Shown here piece by piece: positions 23,602-35,648 of a stretch of DNA of 64,000 nt; position 1 is the first letter of the stretch, and each line of letters opens with the position of its first letter. Under the pieces are notes generated by a model. That model was not told where the DNA came from. It saw nothing but the letters and a program-made list of their open reading frames with translations, and did not search any database. The translations under genes were made by a program, and so were the position numbers. This DNA comes from Paramyrothecium sp. XJ0827 (lineage: Eukaryota; Ascomycota; Sordariomycetes; Hypocreales; Stachybotryaceae): assembly GCA_020881915.1 (NCBI GenBank), contig JAJFPB010000007.1, forward strand, positions 2,046,001-2,110,000, read 5' to 3'.

Positions 23602-24300
23602 TCACCTCTTCTTCTTGGTGACCTTGGTAAAGCCATCTTCGTCCACCTCGGGTGCTGGCTTCTCCTTCGGGGGAGGCGCATCGACCATTTGTACATCTGC
23701 ACCGCCTTCCTCATCATCGTCGTCGTCGCCAGAATCGTCGCTCTCCCAGTCGGTGTCTTGATCTGCGTCCTCGGCCTTCTTGAACATCTGATCGACCTTG
23801 AGGCCCTTGCGATTGAGGAAGCGCTGCCTCAGGGCGTTGACCTCGTCGAATTGGCCCACGGCACACTGCGTCCGGGCCTTGAAGATCTGCGAGGCAACCT
23901 CCATTCCAGAGTCATCGTCTACGTTGACTTCGAACTCGTCCACCATGACCTGGAGGAGCACCGTCTCGATGTCCTCCAGGTCGGGCTCGGCGGCGGCAGC
24001 GGCAGTGGCGTTGCCCGTGGGTGGTTTGGCCGGAGCGTCGGTGAAGGGAGGGAAGAGTTCAACCACGGCGCCGGCAAACCAGTCTCTCTTGTCTGCCGAG
24101 TCCGGGCCACCCCAGTTGTTCTGGACCGAAAGTGTCAAGGCTGGCCATAGGTGAAGGGCGTACGCGACAGCTTGCTCGAAGTTTGACTGGCGAACTTCTG
24201 AAAAGTAATCATTAGCCAAACAGGACAGGACAGGATGTAGACAAGCGACAGGGTCAATACCGGCCGAGGGCAGTTGCGATGATTCTGAAGCGGACGCCAT
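23602..24300 (-). CDS. tsr2: Pre-rRNA-processing protein Tsr2
   Basis: Tsr2 is the escortin that shields ribosomal protein eS26 and delivers it to nascent small subunits, so it acts in 20S pre-rRNA maturation. The preferred model has two exons, 24300-24261 and 24197-23602, for 211 residues. The diagnostic motif QNNWGGPDSADKRDWFAGAV is intact, preceded by FEQAVAYALHLWPAL; the C-terminus is the usual acidic tail (DWESDDSGDDDDDEEGG) followed by a basic end. The 63-nt intron (GTATTG...GCTAATG...TTTTCAG) has good signals but is a multiple of three and has no stop, so retention would add 21 residues and still give a full protein. An in-frame ATG at 24345 exists but is less likely. Its promoter is shared divergently with the alpha/beta hydrolase. 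Confidence 0.93.
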   Translation of the reverse strand: MASASESSQLPSAGIDPVACLHPVLSCLANDYFSEVRQSNFEQAVAYALHLWPALTLSVQNNWGGPDSADKRDWFAGAVVELFPPFTDAPAKPPTGNATAAAAAEPDLEDIETVLLQVMVDEFEVNVDDDSGMEVASQIFKARTQCAVGQFDEVNALRQRFLNRKGLKVDQMFKKAEDADQDTDWESDDSGDDDDDEEGGADVQMVDAPPPKEKPAPEVDEDGFTKVTKKKR

Positions 24301-24913
24301 TGTGATGGACCTTGTTTGGCGGGGTTTGGAGGGGTAGTTGGGCAACTGTCACAAAATTGTTTCTTCTTTTTTTCACATGGTGTTTTTTTCGAGCATGCCG
24401 GGGCTCGGCTCCACATTTGCCGGGGCGACGACATGCACGGGCCATCGTGGTCGCAGTTGTACAGTGCCCGGCAGGTACCGGCATCAACGAGGATTTTGTT
24501 TCTGGCATGTTGCACAAGTGTTAGTTTGTCCAGATCGGATCGAAGTGGTGCGTTTTGTACAGTGGTGACCGTTGTCTCCAGAGCATGCGTTCCGACTCCC
24601 TGGCGATGAGAATGCCGCTTTTGTCTCGCGTCGGAGGATTGATTCCACTGAGTACCTGATCCTTAGATAAGGCACGGTACACATAGGCCCGGCTGCCCTG
24701 CCTCCCGCCCCGTCGGTCTCCCAAGTCACTTTCATGCCCCTTTCTGCTGGAGAATTCCGGGGAGGCATGACATCATAGCAAGCCGCGACTCTCAACCATG
24801 CAGCGACGCCCAGCGCAACCCTTTATATCCCTGACACCCGACCCCATCGTCCGTTTCTCCATCTTTTGTGCTTGCCAGACGCCGCCCGAGAGCAGGGATC
24901 GCCGTTGCTTATC
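24301..24913. promoter_or_regulatory. Divergent promoter region, Tsr2 and hydrolase
   Basis: 613 bp between two outward-reading genes. A TTATAT box-like element at 24822-24827 lies about 90 bp before the hydrolase ATG. A T-rich tract (CTTCTTTTTTTC) near 24362-24373 lies upstream of Tsr2. No coding content. Confidence 0.4.
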
Positions 24914-27615
24914 ATGAATAAGCTCACCACTGCGTCGGTCGGCTTAGCCGTGACGCCAACCGTCGTCTCCACGCTCTTCTCACATGTAAGCTTTTGCACC
25001 GCCGGTATTACTTTTGGTGCTTGGGCAGCCTGCTAGCAATGGCAGTGGGAATAGCATTGTACTTTTACTTACGTCGCGTCATCCTGTAGTACTTGAACAA
25101 GAAGGCCCTAAAAGAGCGGCCGACGGCGCACTTGTCCTACGACGAAGGGTTGCATTTGGTCCGGTCGTTCCTGGAATTCGCGTCGCATCACACGGTCGAG
25201 GAGCTTCAGGCCTTCACGGCGCAGTGGGTTCCGCATCCACAATGGGTGAAAGTGGACGTGGTGGACATACCGGACGCACAGTTGGACCGGTCCGCCGCGC
25301 TCATCCAAGAGGAATTGGGCAACGATGGCATCCGTCAAGTCGGTGGCCGAAAGTGGTGGCAGTGGAGGAAGTCCAACTCAACATTGAAGGCCGAGTGGAT
25401 CGAGATGAAGGCTGATGCGACCGAGCGGAAAAGAAACGGCGACCCGGGACAGCGTGTTATGCTGTATGTCCACGGAGGCGCTTATTACTTTGGCAGTGTT
25501 GACGAGCACCGCTACCAGATGCAGCGACATGCACGCAAGCTCAAGGCCAAGGTTTTTGCCCCGAGATATCGCTTGTCGCCGCAATTCCCTTTCCCTTGCG
25601 GCCTGCAGGACTGCTTAGCGGCCTATCTTTACCTCCTGACTGTCCATGATCCCAGCCACATCATCCTGGCTGGAGACTCAGCTGGAGGCGGCATGGTAAT
25701 ATCAATCTTGTGCTTGCTCCGCGATCAGGGTATTCCACTTCCTGCTGGCGCCATTCTCATTAGTCCTTGGGTGGACTTGACGCATTCGTTTCCGAGCGTC
25801 GCCAAGCACGCCCCGCTCGACTACATTCCCGAATCTGGCTTCCATCACAAGCCGTCGAGGTCCTGGCCACCCCCCAATGAAGATGATATCAAGATGCTCC
25901 ACGAAGAGGCGAGCAAGCGTAAACGTGCTGGATCTAAGGACGTACCGGATACGGACACTTTGAAAAACAAGCAGCAAGCGCCGGTCATATCAAAGGACGA
26001 TGCTTCTGAAAGCTCGCCCGAGATTGTCAGTGGCGGACTTGTATCAGACCCCGATAGGTTCCTGACAGTCACGATTGATGGTAAACTTGTGACAGTTAAG
26101 GACCAGATTCAGGTAAGCTGCTGAATGATTTGCCGATGCCCTCCACGCGCTGACCGGGACCAGTTCTACACAACCAACAGCCTCCTTAACCATCCTCTGG
26201 TCAGCCCTGTCATGCAACCAACCCTTGGTGGGCTACCGCCTCTTCTGATTGTCGTTGGTGGCGGTGAATTCTTGCGTGACGAGCAGATCTACTTGGCCCA
26301 CAAGTGTGCCAATCCAACCAAGTACGCACCACCGCCGGAACTGTTGACAGAGCGAGGAAGAACACTGCTGGAGAAGTATAAAGCAACAGACGTCCAACTC
26401 CAGGTCTGGGATGATCTTTGCCATGTAGCGCCAACACTCAGCTTCACACGCCCTGCCAAATTCATATATAGATCAATTGCTCAATTTGGTGCTTGGGCAT
26501 TGGCACGAGCTCAACATAGAGGCATCGAAATCCTTTATGATGATGACATATCGGTCATCTCCAGTTCTGGCTCCGTTACAGAGGCCGAGGACGACAGGAT
26601 GAGCCAGAACGAGACGTTGAGCAAAGAGCAGAATGCCACACCTGGCCAGGTAGGCAAAGCAGGCGACCCTCTACCACGGTTCAAGAACCACATGATCCGG
26701 CAGAGAGTGACTCGTCATGGTGTCATCCTGCCCTTGGCGCCAGAAGAAGAATTGCCCGGATGCTGTATGAAGCCCAGCGAGATCGGCAAAATCAAGGAAG
26801 GACCCGTGAAAAAATGGCTGCATGCGAAATCCCAATGGGACACGAGATACGCAGCTTCAAAAGCAAAGGTTCACAAGAAAATTATCAAGGAGTTAACGGT
26901 TGGATATCAGGGGTTTGGTCCTGGTGAGCAACCGCCGTTGAGCGCACTGGCGGGCCGGAGGAGGAACGAGCCCGAGTTAGAGGAGCGGAAGCGAACGAAG
27001 AGCCTCGGCCTTTCTCTTTGGTCTCTATGGGGCTCAAAGCATGACGAAATGACCGTCGAGCGAGAGCAAAAAGCGGAGCAGCAGCCCGATACCCGCCAAA
27101 CAACCGCGGAAGAAGGCCAAGGAGCGAGGGGCTTCGCCGATATTCAAGCTCAAGTGCCTCCGCCCATGCTTAGCCCCGAAAACCGTAGCACGTCTCGCCG
27201 CAGAGTTGTTATGGATGAGAATCAAACGGAAAACAATGCTGACGAGAACACGCCGGTCGCCCGACTTCTGGAGCTTCGCAGGGGAAAAGAGGCGGCGCAG
27301 TCCAATCACTTGAGCCCGGACTATGAGCCCGAAACAGGCGCAGCAGGCAAGCGACCGTATCTTGACGGAATTGCCCTGCCTTTTAGTTTGAATAAGGAAG
27401 CGGAGACCGTAAGCATGTTGACACTCAACTCCGTCACGCCTCTACCAAATTCTCGACCTACGAGCCCAGGCACACCCGGGGACGAGCTTGCAAGCCCCTT
27501 CAGACATGACTTTGAAGAAGAGAAGAGCGTTGAAGCTAGCGCACAAACACCGCAACGTCCAGCAATTGAGACATTTGTCACTGCACAGGAGGATTTGCCG
27601 CGAGCCACGACATAG
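24914..27615 (+). CDS. Large HSL-like alpha/beta hydrolase
   Basis: Lipase/esterase of the hormone-sensitive-lipase (alpha/beta hydrolase fold-3) family. Three exons, 24914-24985, 25090-26112 and 26164-27615, encode 848 residues. The oxyanion-hole motif is HGGAYYFGS (about residues 152-160), and the nucleophile lies in GDSAGGG (Ser about 221). The acid and base come after the second intron: LRDE and CHVAP. Between them is an insertion rich in charge and Ser/Pro (about residues 270-360) not found in bacterial HSL enzymes. The last 350 or so residues form a disordered tail with KR-rich and PTSPGTPGDE-type segments. The N-terminus has a short hydrophobic stretch (SVGLAVTPTVVSTLF) that might anchor it to a membrane or lipid droplet. 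The substrate is unknown; the enzyme class is clear. Confidence 0.9.
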
Positions 27616-28032
27616 AGCAAGGCGTTTATAGAGCACATGGATGGACCCCCTTAGATGATAAACCTTGTCGCCGAAGTGGTGGCACAGTCGCGTTTGTTCG
27701 AGTTTTGATACCCTTGTTGGGAAGTCCTATCGTTTATCGTGCATTTTACCCTTTGTCATGCATTTTACCCAGCAATCATCGCATTAATACATAGTGAAAG
27801 ATAGAACCATGATTCCTTGAGCTGTATAATACCAGGGTATAGCCAATCATTGATTGTTCGCTTGGCCGCGCATATCGTACATGGTGTTACATGTCTAGGT
27901 CAAATGAAATATTTGTACAGTGAGGAAGAATCTCTTCTCCCCTCAAGTTCGTCTCGAAGTGTTGTTTTAAATCGAAGCCCATCCATAGCGCCTTTTCGTG
28001 ATGCGAATAACAATGCAGCCAAATAAAACCAT
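27616..28032. other. Convergent 3' flanks, no gene seen
   Basis: 417 bp between the stop codons of the hydrolase (plus) and mL41 (minus). A repeated CATTTTACCC element occurs twice around 27741-27770. No coding structure. Confidence 0.5.
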
Positions 28033-28401
28033 CTAATCGACTCCGTTGAATCGCTTCCATTGCTCGACGTAGAAGTAAGGATCCTGTGGGCCCTTTTGCA
28101 AGCCTTTGTAGTCACCGGGGGTCGGCCTTATCTCCTCGCTGACGAAGGGCGTGAGCTAGACAGAGAGAAATCAGCGACCCTTCTTGAGACAAACTCCCTG
28201 CTGCCTTACCTTGAAGTCCTTCAAATTTGGCGGTACGACAAAGGTGCGCACCCTGTCCCATTCGACAACGTAGCCTCCGTGCTTCGTGTGCCGACCCATG
28301 GCACCCGTTCGGTTACCCTTATAGAAACCCTTGTTGACATCCTTGGTGGTGAGCTTGAGGCGGCGGTACCTCAGTACCTGGAGGGCTTGCGTCGGTCTCA
28401 T
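28033..28401 (-). CDS. mrpl27: Mitochondrial large-subunit ribosomal protein mL41 (MRPL27)
   Basis: Component of the 54S mitochondrial ribosomal subunit. Two exons, 28401-28210 and 28155-28033, give 104 residues. Start ATG 28401 gives MRPTQALQVLRYRRL, a short Arg-rich mitochondrial leader. The diagnostic block KGNRTGAMGRHTKHGGYVVEW, followed by VRTFVVPPNLKDFKLTPFV across the intron, matches yeast Mrpl27/human mL41 (GxGRHTKFGGYV). The ending GLQKGPQDPYFYVEQWKRF is also typical. Shared divergent promoter with TRAPPC11. Confidence 0.95.
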
Positions 28402-28957
28402 GTTGATCGGTACGACTCGATAAACGAGTGATTGCAAATCGGATGGGCGATTTCTCGAAACGGACGTGAACGGTGCTGCAGGCGGCGGAAAACCAAACGG
28501 TCGTGAGCGCACTCGGTGGTGATTTAGACATTGAAATTTCGGGAATGCGATGGGTAGTTCGGCGGAAGGTATTGTTCCGATTCCGGGCTTAGCTCCCGGG
28601 GGAGAGTCCTGGCTGGGAGCTTGTGAACGCCCGCTCAAGCTATGGCATACCATGACTTGGAACCAGAAATGAAATGCACCTTTGGTCAAGCCAGGTGACT
28701 TTAAATTTTACGAGAGTCTGACTGAACGGTGCCGGCTCCTTTTATTGACTGAATTGGGTTTGTTGAGCCAGCATAATGCCTTTGTCAGTACCGTAGTCTA
28801 GGTGGGTAAACGCTGTCGTATCGTGGGCTGGCCACCACCACGAGGGGCACAATGATGCTAATCTGGAGAGCTCAGACTCGCGTAACCGACCGTTTGAATT
28901 CCCTGCGCACTTCGCATCTCGCCCAAGGTTGATTCCTCTTGCTACGCACTTATAGCC
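28402..28957. promoter_or_regulatory. Divergent promoter region, mL41 and TRAPPC11
   Basis: 556 bp between two outward genes. No TATA box or repeat was recognised. The minus strand stays open across part of it in frame with mL41 (to 28689), but that extension has no similarity to a ribosomal protein or targeting peptide and is read as leader. Confidence 0.4.
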
Positions 28958-31900
28958 ATGGACGGATATCCGCCGGGCAGCTTAGACCATAATGTCCCAT
29001 TCCTGGTCGCCTCAGGGCTGAGCGCCAGCCACGACGAGGCGACGCACGATGGCTCGGCGACCGACCACGGGATCCTGCTCCAGTCCGCCATTCCTGCGCT
29101 GGACTCGCGGGAGGCGCAGGTTCTCGAGGAACACCTGAAGGCCGTTGACATCAAGGGGCGGTCGTGGAGGACGGCCGATCGGGATGCGCCGTATAGATTC
29201 CGAGTAAAGACTGTTGGCAGAGTCTGTTACCACTTCACGTAGCTCTCTCCAAAGCGTATCATCTGACAGCCGAATAGTCGTTCCTTCTCCCTCCGCGCAA
29301 AGCCCAGCTCCCCGACTCGATCGAGCCCTCAAGCCCTCCGCCGACACTTCACTCGCCGTACTCTCCGCTCAGTCCCTCGTCAGCTCTGTATCCAGACGGA
29401 CTCATTGACGTACAATGGACCAGGAAGCACCAAGAGCTTGTGCCTAGTGTCTATGCGTGCTTCTATACTCTGGCGAGCGACCCGCCCTCCATGCTTCTCC
29501 GAGACAACCGCATCAAATCCGATGTCAACGACATAAAGAGCGCGCTGGCGAAATCCGGCTACAAAACACGCCTAGCACTGATCCTCCTCACGGAGAGCAG
29601 CGATCGGACCAACCCCAGCGCAGATGGAACGCAGGACAGGATCGAAAGTATACGTAGAGGCACTGCGCTTGACCCGAAATCTATCTTCTACGTACCAGCC
29701 CAGGAAAGCCCTGCGGACTTGAGGCGCGCAGCCGACAACATCCTCGGTGTGATATACAACACCTCCATGGAGTACTATCGCGACCTGGGAAGGCATGCCA
29801 AGAAAAAGCGGTCTCGTGGCATTATCCCGCAGCCCACTCTACCGCCAACATCGGGAACCTCGCGGACATTGTCACTCCCCGATTGGAACTTTCGGTACGA
29901 TCTCAAGGGCGCTCTTCTTTCCGAATTCCGGCAGGAGACCGACGTCACCATCAAGGCCTACGAACAGGCCTATAATCTTTTGTTGAGCGAGGATGTTATG
30001 GACGTCATTCCCAGCTGGAGCCCTCGCTGGAACGAGGCACGCTTGCTTTCCGATATCATTACCATACGCTGCCTGCGGATACACCTTTGGATGGGAAATA
30101 CAACCTCAGCCGTGAGGCGGTGGCATGCGCATAGAGACCGCATCGCTGATTCCGTTGATCGGTTGGGACGCGGAACCAATAATTATGGTTGGCAGGCTTG
30201 GGAGGCGCGATGGGCAAAAGTTATGGCCAACTTGATGGAAAGGCTTGAGATACCTAGCCTGCTACCGGCGGCCATGGCGCTGTATGCTCCTCCAGAGAAA
30301 AGTATGTCGGCCGAAAGGCTAGAACCTTGGGCGCTGCTTCATCATACGGGCTACTGGTATCGCCTGGCAGCTCGACACCTTGCCGCTCGCCGGACTCTAG
30401 CGCACATGATGCCTGAAGACGACAGAAGGCCTCCAGAAACAAACTCATCGTCGCACAAAGGGGGCCAAGCCTACACATACGACACCTATCTGTGTCCTGA
30501 GCCCTACGACGAGTATCCGCTGGCTGGAAGTGGAACTGAGCATACAAGGTTGATTGTGGACTGTCTTCTGACAGCACGCTCTCAATTTGTAGCGCGCGAA
30601 CAATTTCGACTTGCTGCGGAAATATCGATAGATTGTGCGCGAGAATGGGCAAACGTCGAAGCCTGGAACGAAGTGATTGCTGTGCTGCAACCCTTGTGGG
30701 AAGACATGACGTTCAGATCCGAATGGTGGTTGAACATTTCAGAAGACATTTGCTGGTTACTTCGACGGGCCGCGGCAGAGTCCGGGCGAGCAGATCTGGT
30801 TGTTGCTGTGGACTGGGAACTCATCAATAAGAGTAAGTTGATCGCGTTACTGTTTTGAGCTCACAGCTAACGACACAGGATACAACCGCCGGCCTCAGTG
30901 GAAATATGACCTTTCGCGTAGTTTAGAAGGCACGAAAGTGGACTCGAAGCCGTCTGTTGCCCTTTCAGACGATGTGGTGACGCCGCCCCTCTCTGCTGCG
31001 TTCGTCTTTCGCAACAAAGAGGGCAAGGCAGGTGAGAATTGTACTGCTCAGCTGTCATTGTCATCGGATGCTTTGCCTGAATCTGCCCCCCTCACCTTGA
31101 GCTCCGTCCGGGTCGAGTTTGACGGTTGCCTCAAGCCCATCGTGCTGGAGCACGAGGAAAACGAGGAAGACGCTGTGAATGGAAACAGGATCAGTGCGGT
31201 AACGTTGAAGGAAGACTTTGTGGAGAGCACAGAAGATGGAGCGCCCAGCCAGCTCAGCGGACGATGTTCCTTACTGCTACGACCAAGTGAAACCCGAGTG
31301 CTTGAAGTAACAGCACCGCTCCGCGAAGCAGGGGACGCATATGCTTCTAAGTTGATACTGTCGTATAGGGGTGATTCCTATGAAGTGGATTACACGCTCA
31401 AGCTACGGGAAACTGATGGTGTCGTTGGGTGGTTCGTCAAGGGCTCCCGAACACCGAGGCATGCTCGACCCAATGCGAATGTTCTGCACGTCCAGCCACG
31501 ACCGCCGAAGCTGGAGGTGAAGCTGGTAGACGCTGTCGAACAGTACTATGCAAACGAGGTTATGCAAGTGCAGATCGAGCTTCTCAACGCGGAAGCTGAG
31601 GCTGCAATTGTCAAACTTGACATTCATCTATTTGGCAAAGAAGTTCCAGCTATGCAGGCGAGATCTGGGGACGAGGAGAAGGCTGCAGACCCGGCGGCAG
31701 ATGAGACAAAGATCTCCGGGCTCTCACTCGGCACTATCAACGCCTCCGAATCAGGTAGGGTTCTGCTCACGATCAACGCGGCAGCTAGCCCAACCACGTT
31801 TGACTTGCACCTGCGGGCCACATACCACCTGCAATCAGACCCTGCAACCCCAATCATGCAGATGCTGCCACTGCAACTCAACGTCGTCAATGCCTTTGAA

Positions 31901-32719
31901 GCAAATTACGATCTCATGCCGCGACTGCATTCTGACCCATGGCCGAGTTTGTTTGACTGGGAAAGCTTGGGGCCGACAAATGACGACGATGTGACGCCTC
32001 TCGAGGCCAGAGGGCTGGCTCAGAGATGGTGTCTCGTCTGCCATTATGCCTCTTTTGCCCTCGAGGAGCTAGTGTTGGTGGATATGGATGTGAAGATATT
32101 GGCCACGGTTGGGGAAGCCAGGTGCAGCATCACTACGAAACCCGAAATCCCAGTGGATGGCATGATTGTGACACCCAAAACCATGCTCGAGGCGCGATTC
32201 GATTTAGTGACTCAAAAGATTAAGCTGGAGGATCGACAGCCGGTCTCGCTTGAGCTGGGCTTTGAGATACGATGGCGCCGACGTGGGGACAATTCGACAA
32301 TCGTCACAACAACAATGCCAGTTGGACGATATCTCGTTTTGGGAACAGAACCAAGAGTGCTTGCCTCAGCCCATTATTTCGAACAGGAGGGCGTCGCGCT
32401 GATGCACATGGACGTTACCGTCGAGAATCCGTCGAACCACCTCCTTACCTTTGGATTGACGGTTGAGCCGAGCAGCGAGTTTGCATTCTCGGGCGCCAAA
32501 CAGACGACCATGCACCTCCTGCCCATGTCACGACGAACGGCGACATATCGGCTGCTACCGCTCGTACGAGGCACGTACATGCGAGCCGCGCTGGTGGTGA
32601 GGGACAAGTACTTCCAGAAGGTGCTGAGGATCATTCCGACGGAGGGCATGAAGATTGACAAGGACGGATTGTTGGTCTGGGTTCCAGGCGAGGCTGACGA
32701 CGAGAAGAAAGAGGATTAG
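28958..32719 (+). CDS. TRAPP complex subunit, TRAPPC11 (foie gras/gryzun) type
   Basis: Subunit of the TRAPP tethering complex that activates Rab GTPases in ER-Golgi traffic and autophagy. Three exons, 28958-29221, 29278-30832 and 30879-32719, encode 1219 residues, as usual for fungal TRAPPC11. The N-terminal part includes MDGYPPGSLDHNVPFL, then (after intron 1) SFLLPPRKAQLP and LYPDGLIDVQW, both conserved landmarks. The foie gras domain covers about residues 270-600 (YDLKGALLSEFRQE, SDIITIRCLRIHLW, RLAARHLAARR). The C-terminal half, after intron 2, is the beta-sandwich gryzun region (about 780-1215), including NPSNHLLTFGLTVEPS. The first intron was placed so that a stop at 29275 is removed and the frame resumes at SFLLPP. 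No membrane segment. Confidence 0.93.
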
Positions 32720-35648
32720 CGAAAGAAGGAATCTGGAAGATTGGTCGGGATCACGATGCGTTCTCCCGCAAAGGCGTTTCCGTACAGCACTGTCATATAT
32801 AGAGGAAACCATTTCAAGATTAATGTAGAGCGAGTGTGTACTACGTAGAGCTGTGCGAGAGTTGGGCGACACAGGCCGTTACGAAGCTGAATGAAGCGAA
32901 TTCGGTAGAAACCCGGTATCTAGAAATGTCGGCATCGTCATAGGGATGACATGTTCTCAATTGTTGAAAACTTTGTCATGGTGAGCCGCAATAGAGAGTT
33001 GGGATGGGAATGAGGTCCGTCCCGGACATCGGCGCAAGTCGCGATGCAAGCCGGGCGGAGTGGGGACAAATGGTTGGAGGGTGGGCCGGGCCATTCGGCG
33101 TGATTCCCCCCATGTTCAGCCCTGTGGGAGAGTTCTACCTCTTGGCGATCTCTTGGTCGCGATGCATGGCCAGCGAGAGCCGACATCTCGCCCCTACGAC
33201 GCTTATCCCGACTTGCTTGATCCATCGTGGCATTTGGCCGACATGAAGTGCATCATCTTCCCCTGCGGTGCACGCGGCTCCCCCAAAGCACGCCCGACTC
33301 CAGATGGAGGCGTTTGACGCTTTTGAGTTCTGCTACTGTAGGCCCGTTGGCTGCCCGCCAGGCTAATTATGTGAGGCATTGGATTGGCGTCTGTCGATCT
33401 TGCAGGGGTTGGCTTCGGACATGTCCACCTCCCCAGCCCAAGCCGAGACGTCTTGCGTGACGAAACCTGGTGCGTGTGCCTGAGAAAGGTTCACGCATAA
33501 TTAGCCAGGCCGTGTCATCGCGCCCTTGCTGTTGTCTACTGGAGAGTTCAGGCCATGGCGGAGGAGGTCTCTCTCGCATTCGATACGAGCAAGGCGCATG
33601 ACCTGACCCCTTAACTGTGATATCATGTCGGAATAATACGGCTGGCAAGGCAACAAAGGCCGCCGGCTGTCGCAAGTGAAAGAGGCCAATAAAGTCATGA
33701 AGCAACCTTACGCGAAGGTGCTGACGGCACGAGCCTACGTGTCAAAAGCCTTTTCTTTTACCATTTCGTCACAGCCGGATGAGCCCCCCCACCCTCCAGA
33801 ATGGCGATGGGCTTCCAACCGAGTGACTCACGTTTCCCTTTAGCGCCCCCGATGCAAGGGCAATCGAAAGCGTGGAGTCCGTGATGGTGGGACGAGGGTA
33901 CGGTACCATAGCAAGATGGCACTTACACCCCGTCCAGTCCCAGGGGCTGGCTGACGGTGGAGCGATGCGCAAGTTTTTTCTCTCTCGAATTCTCTCGCGG
34001 TCACCCCGTCCAGTTGATGGCGACCCCTGCCGGCGAGTCTTAGCTGATCGCAGGCGCTGTGCGGGCTGACACGAGACACGACAAAACTCGACTCACACGC
34101 ACGAGGTTGCAGAGACAACGGCCCTCGCGAGAAAGTTCCAGCTTTCCCCATCTGATAAGGTCGGCTAGCACACAGACATCAAAGCTCCACGCATCACGGG
34201 GTTCCACAACATTTGGGTTTAGCACTCCAGGTTACCTTATTCTGTTTCTGGTGCTCTTCGCGCTCGGAGTTCGGACGTCGGCATCCGATTGAGGCCGGTG
34301 CTTACATACAAGCTGCAACCCAAAGAACGGGACCGAAAAGCATGTGGTGGCCAGTCCATTTGGCTTCTGCCCCCCTTTGCCCACGGTGCCGGTTCTCACT
34401 GGCAGCAGTTGTGCCAATCAAAGAGAGAGATGAACGGTCGGTCCCGATTCGTACAGTAGAGGTTCCACTGGCCCACACAACCCCCGCCCTCCCTACCTTA
34501 CGCCGCGGGATCAGAGCCTCTAGACTGGTCTAGTGCCTGCAATTGCGACCCCACCGCGATCCTCTGTCGGGTCCTGTGGGTGCCAGATGGACAGGGAACT
34601 CGGGTACCGTTGCCAAGAGCTTTGACGAGATGCGGGAAGGAGATGGAGGCACGATGGATGCAGGTTGCGGCGAGCGGGCGCCTGGGATAGCCGCAACTCC
34701 GCCAGCCCTGGCTGCATTTGTCCGCCCCGACGAGCGTAATTACGTGAGGCCGGATCTAAGAGGGAAGCCCGGGGGTCAACTCGTGCCATAGCATATACGG
34801 TAGCATGCTCTGTAGGTCTCGCCAAAAACTTTCAGCTCCCCCCTGACTGCACCCATGGCCTATACCTGATGAGGCAGCGGGCAGAATTGGCAAGTGAAAA
34901 AAAGTACCCGAGTCGAGGTCGAGAGCCTATAGAGGAAGACAGAAAAAGTGCCGACGGAATTAACGGAGGTACGCGCACGGAATTTCCATTCAGATGGGAC
35001 CAGGGTGCGGTTTGAAAGTGCGAAGACGGTGTCGATTGCCGCAGCGTGAGTTGAGCGTGCGAGCCCTGTGATGTGACCTAAGGCTGAGGGCATCTGAGGA
35101 TCGGCTGGACCTCGCTCTTGTTCACAAGTGCGAGCGGCGGACTGGTCCACTGTCCCTCGGTGCGATGTTGAGCCGCACGAGGACGAGGAGCGCCTCTGAC
35201 ACAAGCGGCCTGAACCATGTTGCTTTTTTTCGGGGGGTCCCATCGAACGAACGAACTAAGGGTGAAGCAGCCTATTCTCACCATGCCTTGCCTTGCCTTG
35301 CCTTGCCGTGCCGTCAACGTAATTACCGTGCTGGCTGACCAATTGATCCTGTGCAGCGGTAAACGATGGGCCTGCCCTCCCCCTCCCCCCCCGTCTAGCT
35401 CCGTTCGGACTTCGAGGCCTGGTAATTGTTGGTCGTCACCTCTCTTGCTGAGATGACGACCGGTGACTGACTCCCTCGCGGGTTCTAGACTAGAATGCTT
35501 ATAATGGACCTGGGCTGCCGCGCACAGTTTTGACGACACCATCAGGTCCAACTCACCCGCCCGTCACCCCCCTCACCTATCACGCTTCCAAAACAAGTCC
35601 ATATACCTGCCATTGCCGCAAACGTGTTGCATCCGAAGGAAGGCAGAT
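32720..35648. other. Intergenic region with short-period repeats
   Basis: About 2.9 kb between TRAPPC11 and the MFS gene, both plus strand. No domain-bearing ORF on either strand. It holds a TACCTTA run (34494-34500) and a TGCC-pentamer array (35284-35313), plus C-rich tracts. Part of it probably serves as the promoter of the transporter. Confidence 0.5.
35284..35313. repeat. Pentamer array (TGCCT)4(TGCCG)2
   Basis: Six perfect 5-bp units in tandem, with the last base changing from T to G for the final two. It lies about 770 bp before the MFS start codon. Confidence 0.85.
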
